From NCBI GenBank assembly GCA_021399435.1, contig JAJTUP010000002.1:1302001-1366000 (forward strand): a stretch of DNA of 64,000 bases. The letters run 5' to 3'. How positions within the stretch are numbered: the stretch's first letter is position 1; each line of letters starts with the position of its first letter. Under the pieces are notes generated by a model, which was not told the DNA's origin, did no database searches, and worked only from the letters and a program-made list of their open reading frames with translations. This stretch comes from Diaporthe sp. PMI_573. Lineage: Eukaryota > Ascomycota > Sordariomycetes > Diaporthales > Diaporthaceae. Position numbers and translations under genes: made by a program. This document shows positions 23,644 to 34,343 of this stretch, piece by piece.

Positions 23644-25209
23644 ATGCCAGGGGCGACTTCAGGAAGACGTAGGGCTTGTCATCGCAAGGTGGCCGCGCCC
23701 GCGGATTCAGCAACCATCGGCACCTTCACCCGCGTGTCGAAGCACACGGCACATGTTGGGAAGGAGGTCCGCGACCAGAAAATCGTCCCGACGGTTGAGA
23801 TCAGTCAGACCACGCCAGCCACGCCCTCCACGCGGAAGAGGAAGGCAGCCCGCTCTCCCGAGCCAGAGGAAGCCGCAACACCACACTCTCAGCGTCAGAT
23901 CCTAAACATCACCAGCAAATCTGCCAAGAAGGCACGTCACCAAGCACCAGAGCACATCCCCCGACCGAGCATACAAGAGCAGGTGCCATCAACTCCGCGC
24001 CGCAACAATAAGAAGCGGGCCTTGTCGCCCGAGATCGAGTCCCCTCGCACCAAGGAGGCCGGCAACCTCTTCAAGCGCCTGCGCATCCAGGCCTCCCCAT
24101 CCGCGACCGTTCCTCGTCTGTCCTCGCCCCTGATCACTCAGGCTAGCACGCCTGCGACGTCTGTCATCCCAGACACGGAAGACGAAAACAGCGAAGATGG
24201 GTCCGCCGCTACCACGCCCGAGCCTGAGCAAGCCCTCCCCCAGGAGCTCCTCGACCTCGTCTCCCTCTACACGGCGTTCCTCAAGACCATTGTGGTGCAC
24301 TACGCGCACAACGGCACCAACACGCCCGTCGACCTCCGCCAGATCAGCCAGCCTGTCAGCCTGGCATGGGGCAAGAGACGCATTTCCCTGGCGGACATCC
24401 GTCGGTGTGTCGGTGTCATGGATGTCGAGTCTAGCAATGTCAAGTCGCCGTTCTACCTGGTCGACTACGGAAATAAGAAGATTTGTGTCGATCTACGGGA
24501 CGAGCACCACGGGCAGCCGTTGGATGAGAGCAGTCTGGTGCGCGTGTTTGAGGCCAACCTACGGATGATCTGGGCGAAGCTCAAGGACTCAGCGGATTCT
24601 GACATGAACGCATTCGTCCTGGGCCTGCCGAAAAGCCTTGTCACGAGCTGCGAGGCCCTGACTAAAGCCTCCTCCTTGCTGGCCAAGGGACAGCGCAACA
24701 TGCAGGAGCTGAAGGCCGGCATCGCCGCCAGGAAGGAGGAGAAGGAGGCCAGCAAGATGCCTACCGTCCTGCAGTCTACAGAGGGCGAAGGCACGTCCGG
24801 CACCACACAGCTATCCCTCATCGACCGCCTCCGCCTCAAGGAAACTCACCTCGCCAAGCTTGCGGCCACGGGACCCACGGCTGCGGAGCTTGAGCGCCGA
24901 GCCGCGCTCCAGCGTGCCGACGACGTCGCGGCTGTGGTTGCCATGCTGGCCAAGGCGTCGGGAGGCACGGGCGTGGGCGGGCGTGTGTCCTTCAGGATGG
25001 TGACGCTACTGCAAAAGCTGAAGGACTCGCTGAGGCTGCCCATCTCGAAGGAGGAGGGCGCGGGTTGCATCCGGCTCCTCGCGGGCGAGGTGGCACCCGA
25101 GTGGCTGAAGATTGTTGTCATAGCCGGCAAGGAGAATGTCGTCGCACAAATGGGACGGGCGCCGAGCTCTGGGGAGGTGGTGGAGAGGGTCAAGATGCTG
25201 TCTGGTTGA
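23644..25209 (+). CDS. CDT1: DNA replication licensing factor Cdt1-like protein
   Basis: Probably the fungal Cdt1, which loads the MCM helicase at origins with Orc and Cdc6. A single exon of 521 residues begins at the first in-frame ATG. The N-terminal 190 residues are basic and Ser/Thr-Pro rich, with a GTFTRVSKH segment near the start like those in other fungal Cdt1 proteins, plus several SP/TP sites as expected of a CDK target. The middle (about 200-340) contains ELLDLVSLYTAFLKTIVVHY and a likely winged-helix region. The C-terminal part (about 390-520) fits the Cdt1 C-terminal winged helix that binds MCM: LSLIDRLRLKETHLAKLAAT, then VSFRMVTLLQKLKDSLRLPI and EGAGCIRLLAGEVAPEWLKI. Fungal Cdt1 is poorly conserved, so the name rests on the C-terminal domain and overall architecture. 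Confidence 0.75.
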   Translation: MPGATSGRRRACHRKVAAPADSATIGTFTRVSKHTAHVGKEVRDQKIVPTVEISQTTPATPSTRKRKAARSPEPEEAATPHSQRQILNITSKSAKKARHQAPEHIPRPSIQEQVPSTPRRNNKKRALSPEIESPRTKEAGNLFKRLRIQASPSATVPRLSSPLITQASTPATSVIPDTEDENSEDGSAATTPEPEQALPQELLDLVSLYTAFLKTIVVHYAHNGTNTPVDLRQISQPVSLAWGKRRISLADIRRCVGVMDVESSNVKSPFYLVDYGNKKICVDLRDEHHGQPLDESSLVRVFEANLRMIWAKLKDSADSDMNAFVLGLPKSLVTSCEALTKASSLLAKGQRNMQELKAGIAARKEEKEASKMPTVLQSTEGEGTSGTTQLSLIDRLRLKETHLAKLAATGPTAAELERRAALQRADDVAAVVAMLAKASGGTGVGGRVSFRMVTLLQKLKDSLRLPISKEEGAGCIRLLAGEVAPEWLKIVVIAGKENVVAQMGRAPSSGEVVERVKMLSG

Positions 25210-25911
25210 GAGTTGTGCGAGTGGATGTCTATCGGGGACGCTGAGGCGTGGCGCAGAAGGGAATGCTTTCTCTTGTTCGAGAATGGATTGCATTTGCCAG
25301 GCATTGTTTTGGTCTGTCATTGTGGGCGTTGAGGGAGGTTTCACTTTCCGGAAGCATCAGGAGTCGGTTGTGTTAATTGGTCGGAATCAGCATTGTTATT
25401 GAAGGTTTGGTATCACTGCGGGGATACTGTGGGATATTTGAACATGGTCGCTCGTTGGGCATTGGCATGGAAGCATGTACAAACAGCTTCGTGGCGATAG
25501 GCAAGCCACGAAGATACTCGAAGAAATTGAGGAATTGATGTCAATCAAATTCTATTCCCAGACGCTATAGACGACTCTAAATGTGTCACTCTTGGATAGG
25601 AAAAATTGACGGCCGTCAGGCTTCGTCAGGCGACGACGGGGCGAGACCTGGTCCTCGGTCGATGACCCAACGCCCCTCCGCCTGGCCCCCAAATGAGAGG
25701 CAACCGACCGGCTCCCATTTTTGTGCATCAACAGGACGACGTGGCAATCTTGGGCCAACCGGCCTGGCGGCCCAGAATCCGACCCTCGACGATGGCACTT
25801 ATCCAATCTCCCATTGCTTTGCCACCATGTTAATCAACGCTGTTCCTTTGTTTTGGTGAGGCTTTTATTTCTGATCCCCCGCATGCGTTAGACATCCCCG
25901 AGCCCCGCCGT
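25210..25911. other. convergent gap, CDT1 and MBF1
   Basis: About 700 bases between two genes that end towards each other. No feature beyond presumed transcript ends. Confidence 0.5.
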
Positions 25912-26503
25912 TTAGTTCTTGGCGGCGTCCCTCTTGGGGAACTTGGGCTGGCCGATGTCGTTGCCCCGCAGCTTGACGTTGAGGACTCGCTCGAGGTTGC
26001 CGAGGACCTTCTGGTCAGGGGTGGCGGTGCCGCGCTCGAAGTCGGCGACGACGGTGGGCGTCGTGTTGCACTTGGTGGCGAGCTCCTTCTGCGTCATGGT
26101 CGGGGTCTGGGCGTTGCGCGCCGCCTTGATGGCCTCGGCCACCTTGGTCCCCACCGTCTTGGGCTTGACGATGTCGTCGCTGCGGTCGACCTTTGTCAGG
26201 CGCTGGCCCTCGCCTCCTGACTTGCCCTGTTGGTTGGGGGGGAGCACGTGTTAGAGAAAAATGGGGTTTGCTTTCCATCGTGGGGGACTTCTTGAAGTCG
26301 ACCTGAAGATTTCTCACAAGCTGATAGGGGGGCTGCGGAAAACTTACTGCGTTGCCGATGGCATACTTCTTCTCGCTGCCGATGACGGCGCCGCTGCGCA
26401 TGGCGGCGTTAAGGGCGCTCTTGCCCTTGACGACGGTCTCGCGCTCGCCGGCACCGCCGCGGACGGACTTGCCGATCTTGGTGACTTGGTCCCAGTCAGA
26501 CAT
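25912..26503 (-). CDS. MBF1: multiprotein bridging factor 1
   Basis: A conserved transcriptional coactivator that bridges gene-specific bZIP activators and TATA-binding protein, and also acts in ribosome-associated quality control. Two exons, 26503-26348 and 26226-25912, flank a GTAAGT intron and give 156 residues, the usual length. The N-terminal MBF1 domain begins [20 protein letters not shown] and continues to about residue 70. The Cro/C1-type helix-turn-helix is at about 85-140 and reads [20 protein letters not shown] then [20 protein letters not shown]. The end, [18 protein letters not shown], is also typical. It is divergent to the DUF1365 gene across a 1-kb region. Confidence 0.96.
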
Positions 26504-27532
26504 ATTGACGGTTGTTGATGATGTTGTGGTTGTCGACTGGTTGATCTGTACTGTCGCGCGGACTCGGTTTGGCGGGGTTATGATATCAGACAGGCGGTTA
26601 GGCTGTCGTCAGGCACGAAGTCGAGAGGGTTAGGAGTTGGCTCGTGAAGGGTTTGTTGATGTCGATGGGGCTCGCAGAGTGGAGAGGTAAATGAGTGTTG
26701 ATGACGTTGTGAAGTTACTGAGTGTTGGGTAATTCTCCTGTGGTAAAGGGAGCGATGAAGTTAAATATTTGGCATGGAAAGCGATGGATGATGACAGACT
26801 GGTGGGTCATTTCCGGCGTAGCAGTCAGCCCGGTGACTGAGAGACTGGGCCCCCTTTGAAGTGTTGGCCCCTCAGCCTCTCGGCCAGCAACCAACTAACC
26901 TTAGACAGGGGCTGTGCTAGGCTGCTACTGTGGTAACGGAGCGCTGCCATGAGGCCCCCTTCGGATGTTAGTATGCAAGCGATTGGGGGGTCCTAAGGCC
27001 GACCACACGGCGCCTGGCCAGACACCTTCAGATAATTTTGCCCAGCTGTGCTCCCACGTCCTTTCTCTACGGTTGGAATGAGGAGAAACTTCCCCAATCA
27101 CAAGTCATGGCACGCATCTTACCTCCAGGGTAGTAGGTATGAGGCTATTCATGACTTGTCTGCCTAGTAAAGCCGTCGACCGGAAGGGCGACCAGCAAGA
27201 CCGTTCTAGGTACCTACCTACCTACCTAGGTAGGTAGATGCGTACCTAGTAGGGTGGTAGGGTCTTTGTGTGGCAAGGGACCCTGCGAGACATCGGCCGA
27301 GTCTCAGCAGTTCGGAGCTGCCGGTGTGTTTGACCAAAGTCAACGTGTAATTCGTCACTAAGACTGCCACATTCCCTCAAGACCATCACGGACCTCCCGC
27401 GGCCAAGCTTTTCCAGCCCAGATCTCACTTTCTGTGTAATACTGATTCTGCGACTGAGCTCGATGCATTGGTAATCTCATCCGTGTCTTGCCCCTCTCGC
27501 GACCTGCCTCTCGTCTGGACCTGGACCTGGAC
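26504..27532. promoter_or_regulatory. shared upstream region of MBF1 and the DUF1365 gene
   Basis: A divergent 1-kb region between two start codons. The MBF1 side is probably a leader and core promoter. The part near 27207-27250 is an unusual run of TACC/TAGG repeats containing a perfect 20-bp palindrome. No coding potential was seen. Confidence 0.6.
27218..27237. repeat. perfect 20-bp palindrome of CTAC/GTAG units
   Basis: The sequence CTACCTACCTAGGTAGGTAG equals its own reverse complement. It lies about 300 bp before the DUF1365 start codon. Related TACCTAGGTA strings recur at 45670-45687 and about 19694-19706. Confidence 0.85.
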
Positions 27533-29472
27533 ATGAGTCGCGGAATTCCGCAGTGGCTGCCCTGTGCCGCTGCGACAACTCTCGTCCATGCCCTCGGATG
27601 GGACTCACAACGTACCAAGCAGATCCTGTTCACCCTCTTTGTCGCACTCGAGTGGTTGCCAGACAACTCACAGGCCTGGCTGCTCAGTCTGGGCGGGAGA
27701 GCCATCCAGTATGCCTTGAGCACGCTTGCCATCTTTCAAGCGGCCCGGTGCCTATTTGCCACGAGCACTACTGCGAAATGGGCTGGCCATGGAAGAGTCC
27801 TGCTCTTCCCTAGTAAAACGACTCATTCGAGGCTCTTCCCGAAGAACCATTCCTTCGTCTACTCTTATCTAGTCGTTGGCATTCCCGTTGGCTGGGAAGG
27901 AGTCTTGGGAGGGATGGTCTCCGTGTCTTCCTCAGAGCAGTCATGGTTTTCGAAACTCAAGAGGGGCTGGTTCCATGTTGATCCCGCAGATTATCTGCAC
28001 CGTGGAGACAGGCAACTGGGCCTGCGAGGCAAGTTGGATGCCTACCTTAGGACACAAGTAGGTGCTCCCTACGATGAATCAGACCAGCTGCCCGAATTTA
28101 GATTGACATGGTCCTCCAGGGGGCCGACCCATCGGCTTATCCCCATGCATACCTCGTAACAGCTGCCAGGTTTCTGGGATACCATTTCAACCCAGCTTCC
28201 TTCTGGTATCTATACGCAGATGACCTGTCACTGGCGGCGTTGGTTATAGAGGTCAATAATACCTTTGACGAGCGGCGCATGTACTTTCTCACGCCAGCCG
28301 AAGCGGACAGAAGCGGCCGAATTGAAGATTCGCAGGAGGCTCTTCGTGCAGATGCCCTGAAACCGAGCATACCTGCGGTGTTCAAGCAGGAGTGGCCGAA
28401 AGACTTCCACGTGTCACCTTTCAACTCACGAAAGGGCTCCTACAGCCTCCAAGCCTTCGATCCTCTGAAGTCCGTGGCGGAAGGCCGAGAATCGGTCGAT
28501 AGCACCATAACTTTGAAGTCGTCCAAGGGCCACGGCAAGGTCGTGGCACGGCTTGTCTCAAATGACCAGCCAGTTGATCCTTCGAACATGAGCATCACAC
28601 ACAAATGTCGTTTCCTGCTCTCATGGTGGTGGGTGGGATTTGTCACCTTCCCTAGGATCGTGAGGGAAGCCGGCCGTCTCTGGTTCAAGAGGAAGCTCCA
28701 CGTATGGTATAGACCCGAGCCCTTGAAGGAAAGCATGGGACGCAATGCGGACCTCGCCGAGCAGGAACTGGAACTCATGTTTCGGAAATACCTACGGAGC
28801 CTCGTTGAGCAGTGTCAAGCTCCCGTCGCTCTCAAGTATGTCCCATGTGGACTGGCTGACTCCGGCAGAGAGCTGATGCTCTCCCCTGCCACCAAAGACA
28901 AACAAGACGCAGATCTTGACGAAGTGGAGTTCAAAGTTTTGACGCCTGTGTTCTACACAAGATTCGTGTTCTACGCACACGACCTCGAGGCCCTCTTCTC
29001 CGAACTTCGCGAAAGCTGCACAATCTGGGTCTCTCGCCCGGACATCCTCCCGAAGATACTGTTCAAGAAGCCTGCACCAGCGCTGGAGGCGAGGGGGCCC
29101 GTGGATTTTGCCTATTTCGAGGCCATTCGATATCTTAGGCGACGACCAGATACAATTGTGCGACCACTGACATCTAGCCAAACCCTGCAAGAATCCTCGC
29201 CAACTACTGCGGTGGACATACGTGATTTCCGGATCTCGTCTATGGATGCCTTTATCCTGCAGCAGGAGGACGCGGACATGCGACGGCGGTACAGAAGTCT
29301 GGTTCTCGGAATATTTGTGGCTCACCGGCTGGCCTTCGGGAACCTGATGCTTATCGACGCGGCTCTGATAGTGCTCAGGACGTGGCTGGCCTGGAGCGCG
29401 ACCTTTGCGTGGGAGGACAAGACACGCATGATTGGGTTCGCCGCCGCGCTGTGGATATGTGGGTATGAATAG
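27533..29472 (+). CDS. DUF1365 family protein
   Basis: A 625-residue protein of the DUF1365 family, of unknown biochemical function; bacterial members are often encoded beside cyclopropane-fatty-acid synthase genes, so a link to lipid modification is plausible but not shown here. Two exons, 27533-28057 and 28120-29472, flank a 62-nt GTAGGT intron in phase 0. The first part (residues 1-75) has hydrophobic stretches and may anchor the protein in a membrane. The family core starts before the intron at THSRLFPKNHSFVYSYLVVG and continues after it with AARFLGYHFNPASFWYLYAD, the hallmark LGY-FNP-SF-W motif, then EVNNTFDERRMYFL and KDFHVSPFNSRKGSY. The C-terminus carries further hydrophobic segments (LVLGIFVAHRLAFGNLMLID). 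Start: first in-frame ATG; the frame is open further upstream without one. Confidence 0.88.
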
Positions 29473-30852
29473 GCGATGGTGACGCACGCGCAGAGACACC
29501 TGTATCGAAACCGGGGTGAGCGGAGCGCCGCCAAGAATACTGAATGTCTCCTTGCCCCTGCTGGATGCTGCGTGCATATCGTGTTGTACAATTGAGATAG
29601 CCAAAAGCTTCCCGTGTGATCTTCGCTGCAGTGCCCCGTATGCGCAGTGTCTCAAATCATGGCGCTGTGAATGAGGCTTGCGCCTGCCTTGTCAGACAGA
29701 CTACACGTCGTGAATACACCGGTCAAGGCAGCCTCATAAGAGAATGACGTTAAACAGACTCGACGAGATGGTTGTCTGCAGATGGAGTGGCAACTCAGAT
29801 GCCCAATTGGGAAAGACTGGCCAGCCCCCATTCGCTGTACGTTGAGTTTCGAGCAAAAGGAATAAAAGCTTGATTCGGAAAGATTCCCACCTAAATTCTG
29901 ACAGCCGATGCTCTCAACTAACCGAATTCCAAATAACCATTGCAGCCAGTGGGTCAGCCCGCAACCTACCTATCTTGGCTTCGCGGGGCGTATCCGACCA
30001 GCCTCTTGCAGGCGCATCCTTCAAGACTTGTCCACATGTCGAAATTACCTGACAAATAGAGCAGGAAAAGCGGCACCCTCCCGGCAGTCCGGTCGAGGCC
30101 TTTGTTCAGACGCCCAGAGATTGGGCGAAACAACTTGGGCCCTGCGATGGTTCCACGGCCCGCCGTTTTAATCTAGGTGTGATCCACAGTGCATCTGTTA
30201 TTAGACTAGGATCCAACCGGCAAGACGAAGAAATGCTGCAAGACAGGTTGCTGCGAGACGATGGGCTTGGCGGGCAGAAACTAATGCGACTCTGGGAAGC
30301 CCGCCCCTCCTGCCCCCTCCTCCGGGGAATATTAGACGGGGATGCAGACAGATTTCGTCGTCATCCTGAGTGCCATCAGCCCAGAATGTATCTGCGGGAT
30401 GGCAGCACAGGGTGGCGCTGATCTCCATCAAATTGCCGCCGCTTCGGTGAACCGCGGGGCATGTATCTAGGCCTTTAGCGGAAGGCATGGGCAGAGGACG
30501 GGAAATGCAAATCAGAAACGCACCGGCCCCCACATTACAGCAAAGTGCTTTCATCATAGCGTCGGCAAACAGGTATAGCGGATCCTGAAGCCCGGGTGAC
30601 AGCGGCAGGGTTCTTGCGTCAACCTGCTGTCCCTCCCTCCGATTCAGATGATCTGCCATTGACCCTTACGAGCTCGAGGTTGAAAGGCCATATATAGCGA
30701 GGAAGCTTCCCACGTCCTGAGGTTGGGTGAGACTCCTCCTTCCTTTCACCACAGACAAACCTCGTCCTAGCTCTCAACGACCAACCTGCCTACTATCAAA
30801 CTCGTGTCCATTTCTCCCCGGCATCCCTCACCAGACGGCACAGCTTATCACC
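29473..30852. other. gap between DUF1365 and GFA genes
   Basis: About 1.4 kb between tandem plus-strand genes. A minus-strand ORF of 152 codons (30201-30659) starts with ATG but has no codon bias or motif. A TATATA box at about 30690-30696 probably belongs to the downstream gene. Confidence 0.45.
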
Positions 30853-31612
30853 ATGGTTCTCAAGGGTCACTGTCTCTGCAAGGCCGTCACCTACACGGTC
30901 GACGTTGACCAGCCCCTGCTCACGGGTTACGACCACTGCGACGACTGTCAAAGACAGTCTGGTTCGACCTATTGTAAGTTCCAATTCTTCACCCCGGGTC
31001 TTTTTGCGAGTTTCCAGAAGCCCCTTGACCTGGCGAGATCCGGCAAGGGAGCTTGAGAGAGTTTTGGTCGTCGTCATCGCGGGGCGGGAATCGGCCCTGG
31101 GCCCCACCCCCGCAAGTCGCGGATGTCGCGAAGCTCTCAGACGACCCCTGTCCTAAGGCGGGAGCTCCGCCCAAGGGTCGTGGATCCACAGTGCGGGCCT
31201 TCAACGGTCAACCAGCCATTGGCATGTGGAAGCACCGGTTTGGGCCGAGCAAGAAGAGATCAGTCCCCCTCTACTACGTATGTGCAGGTGGATGCTAACC
31301 AGCTTCCCCCCCCCCTTCGCAGCCCTAGTCGCCGTCGTCCCAAAGGACAAGCTTACAATCAACGGGCCGACCAAGTCGTGGGCCGGCAAGGGCTCCTCGG
31401 GCAAGGACGTGCACCGCATCTTCTGCTCCGAGTGCGGGTCCCCGATCGCCCACGACCCGGATGCCGCGCCCGAGATCATCGCCCTCAAGGCGGGCACCCT
31501 CGACACGGAGATCAAGAAGACGCTGAAGCCGGACACGGAGATCTGGACCAAGTCCAAGCTGCCGTTCATGAAGGAGACGCTGGCTAAGCCTTTTGAGGGC
31601 ATGCCTGAGTAA
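30853..31612 (+). CDS. GFA/CENP-V domain zinc protein
   Basis: A 136-residue protein of the glutathione-dependent formaldehyde-activating (GFA)/CENP-V fold. The best studied member binds glutathione and formaldehyde, but most fungal paralogues have unknown substrates. Exons 30853-30973 and 31323-31612 flank a GTAAGT intron of 349 nt, unusually long for this window. Zinc-binding cysteines expected of the fold are visible: Cys7 and Cys9 (GHCLCK), Cys29 and Cys32 (DHCDDCQRQSGS), and Cys75 and Cys78 (FCSECGSPIAHDP). The whole protein is a single domain with no targeting signal. Start: first ATG, with CACC before it. The splice joins QRQSGSTY to SLVAVVPKDKL, restoring the continuous family core. 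Confidence 0.9.
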
Positions 31613-32178
31613 AGTCGTAGCATTTTTGGGTACTGTGTACATCGATTGGGGCTTGCGGGAGTATATTATGTGCGGTGCGGAGGCGAAGATACCAATCTAC
31701 AGCTTGATAGCAGCGTTGTCTGCTGGGTTCAATAAAGGATGTTGAAATCGCAAAAGACTGCTTCGTGCCAAAATAATGGACCAACAGGCAAGTCATCGCA
31801 ATCCGAGCATGCAGAACGAGAGAAGGCATTCACAAGGACCAGTGCCGTACACAGTAGCACTCCCAGACCTTGTCTAGACGGGGCCCATAAAGTGGGGCCT
31901 CCAAAAACAGGCAGGTGATGGATGAGTCGGGTCCGACACACCGCCTTCCCTCTGCGGATTGCTCAATGATTTTTTTCAGTCTCGCGCGACACGACGCGCC
32001 GGATGAGACTTACACAGTATTTAACAGCCCCTCACTTTTATCCTTCCCTCATCCTCGTAGACTGTTGTCCGCTGTCCACTGTCCACTGCCCACTCTACAA
32101 TTCTCCCACATCACACCTCCACGACGAAAAGCAAGCCACTAAGCCAATCGGAGCCCGTTTCGGCAACCCAATCTCACC
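31613..32178. other. gap between GFA and small zinc-finger genes
   Basis: About 570 bases. A TATTTAAC string near 32019 followed by a pyrimidine-rich tract looks like the core promoter of the next gene. Nothing else stands out. Confidence 0.45.
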
Positions 32179-32600
32179 ATGCCTGTCTCCAAGAAAATGA
32201 AGGTTCATCTGTCTTCCCAAACCAGCCTCGCAACTTCAGCCGCCGCCGCCGCTGCTGCTGCTGCTGCTTGTGCTGCTTGTGCTCCTGCCCCGTGCCCTCA
32301 CGCTGACCTTTCCAGATCCAACGCGAGCACAAGAAGGCCGACGCCGCCGGCACTCGTGCCCCGGTCAAGGCCAACGGTCTCCCCGTCAAGGCGAAAAAGG
32401 AGACAGTCATTGTGCGTTGAAGCAGGCAGCTGATCCAGCCCACACCACCCTGTGCATTGCAGACGGCTGACATTTCAAGACAGTGCACTAATTGCCGCCG
32501 GGAGTTGGTCAAGGACAATGTCAAACCACTCGAGGACCACGCCGGAACGCATAAGGCGATGACAAGGGAGCAGTGCTTCCCGTCTGTTGTGTTCTCATAG
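32179..32600 (+). CDS. small C2H2 zinc-finger protein, 78 residues
   Basis: A small basic protein of a conserved eukaryotic family (resembling the At2g23090-type 4F5-like zinc proteins), of unknown role. It is visible only after splicing three tiny exons: 32179-32202 (MPVSKKMK), 32316-32411 and 32484-32600. Exon 2 gives IQREHKKADAAGTRAPVKAN and GLPVKAKKETVI; exon 3 gives CTNCRRELVKDNVKPLEDHA then GTHKAMTREQCFPSVVFS. The finger is Cys41-x2-Cys44-x14-His59-x3-His63. All junctions are in phase 0. The first donor (GTTCAT) is weak, but its acceptor has a CTGACC branch and TTTCCAG. The first intron holds a run of GCC/GCT triplets that in the open frame would read as polyalanine, a trap for gene predictors. 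Family assignment is from recall. Confidence 0.82.
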
Positions 32601-33237
32601 GAGGTTGCTGGACTTTTCCCCCTCGTCTTTCTTGTTCTTAGCACATATCGCAAGCGGGGCTCTCAAATGCATTGCCTAGATCTCCTTTCTTCGTTCATAA
32701 TCAAACATTCGTCTTCGTCAACCCGCCTTTTTACATTGCTAGGCAACCTCGTCTGTCTATAGGCGCTGCCAGGGCATTGGTTAAACCATTCCGCCTTTCC
32801 CTGGCGTTCCGAGTGAGAGACGACCACGCCTCTCTGACAGGCTACCGGCTACGGATGACACTAGGAGCGGCGAGAGCGGCGAGACAGTGAATCGTTCGGA
32901 CTGCTCCACCTTCGCATCATACTGCTCACCTTCTGCGCTCGTCTGGTTTGTTTCAACTCAGCTGGCAGGGTTAGGGCTCCGGGTATAAGGTTTACGTCTC
33001 GGTGTTAGATATATGTCAACATCCATGGATTGCAACTATCCCCGCCTGTTCGGCAGTAAGGCCCCTGTAACTCCGCCAGCGGCCCTTTACTAAAGATCAG
33101 CGGCCACGCCATCACTAGAGAGGATGAGTAGATCCAAAAATTATTTAAACGGCCAAGGTGACTCCTAGCAATCCCTTCCCACGTAGTCTAAACCAAGCTC
33201 AATATTAGAGAAAGAAGACAACAAGCAACCCGCCACC
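32601..33237. other. gap upstream of the aldo/keto reductase
   Basis: About 640 bases between tandem genes. A TTATTTAAA box at about 33142-33150 lies roughly 90 bp before the next start codon and is a good TATA candidate. No coding sequence seen. Confidence 0.5.
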
Positions 33238-34343
33238 ATGCCCTTTCCAACTCGCAAGATTGGCGACGATGACGTCTCGGCCATTGGCCTAGGTTGTATG
33301 GGAATGTCCTTTGGATATACCTCCTTCGGCGGCTACGACGACAAGGAGTCTCTCAACGTGCTCACGCGCTCCGCCGACCTCGGTTTAACCTTCTGGGACA
33401 CGAGCGATGTCTACGGACCGCACACCAACGAGAAGCTTCTCGGCAAATGGTTCAAGGAGACGGGGCGGCGCAAGGAGATCTTCCTGGCCACCAAATTCGC
33501 CAACTACATAGAGCCGAGCGGCAGCTTTGTAGTGCGCGGCGATGCCCCTTATGTGAAGGAGGCCTGTGCCGCGTCCCTCGAGCGCCTGGGCGTCGACCAG
33601 ATTGATCTCTACTGTACGTCACGGTCTCACTCCCCCCCCCCCCAAATACTGGCGTCCCATGATGATAGGTAGCTGACACCCAGCCAGACCAGCACCGTGT
33701 GGACGACAAGGTGCCCATCGAGGAGACGGTCAAGGCGATGGCGGAGCTCAAGGCCGAGGGCAAGATCAGGTACCTGGGCCTGTCGGAGTGCTCTGCCCGG
33801 ACGCTGCGCCGCGCCCACGCCGTGCACCCGATCGCGGCCGTGCAGATGGAGTACTCGCCCTTCGCGCTGGAGATCGAGTCCGAGCAGACCGACTTCCTGC
33901 GCACCGCCCGCGAGCTGGGCGTCAAGATAGTCGCCTACTCCCCCCTGGGCCGCGGGTTCCTGACGGGGACGATCAAGAGCCGCGACGACATCGACGAGTC
34001 CGACTCGCGCTGGCGCCACCCGCGCTTCTCCGAGGCGCACTTCCCCGAGAACCTCAAGCTGGTGGAGACGCTGGCGGGCATCGCGAAGAGGAAGGGCGTC
34101 ACCCCGGGCCAGCTGTCGCTGGCGTGGGTGCTGGCTCAGGGTGAGGACTTCATCCCCATCCCCGGCACGAAGCGCGTCAAGTACCTCGAGGAGAACGCCG
34201 GGGCCGTCGAGGTCAAGCTCAGCCCGGACGAGGTGGCCGAGATCAGGGCAGAGATCGAGAAGGTCGGCGGTGGTAAGGGCGAGCGGTACCCGCCTAACCT
34301 GCTGTCTAAGTGCTTTGGTGACAGCCCTGAGCTGCCCAAGTAG
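33238..34343 (+). CDS. aldo/keto reductase
   Basis: An NADPH-dependent carbonyl reductase of the aldo/keto reductase superfamily, cytosolic, with a (beta/alpha)8 barrel. Exons 33238-33613 and 33688-34343 flank a 74-nt GTACGT intron containing a long C run; the product is 343 residues. The catalytic tetrad is complete: Asp54 and Tyr59 (WDTSDVYG), Lys86 (FLATKF) and His128 (DLYYQHRVD, formed across the splice). The cofactor end is also present ([17 protein letters not shown]). The closest functional group appears to be the AKR13/YakC-type reductases with the [14 protein letters not shown] start (here [13 protein letters not shown]), but the substrate cannot be predicted. It lies in tandem with the zinc-finger gene without an apparent functional link. 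Confidence 0.95.

Noticed and set aside
30201..30659. 152-codon minus-strand ORF with ATG
   Set aside because: Third-position usage is random and no domain is visible; probably chance.
32179..32433. 84-codon alanine-rich ORF
   Set aside because: Reading straight through ignores good introns; the spliced product is a recognisable zinc-finger protein.
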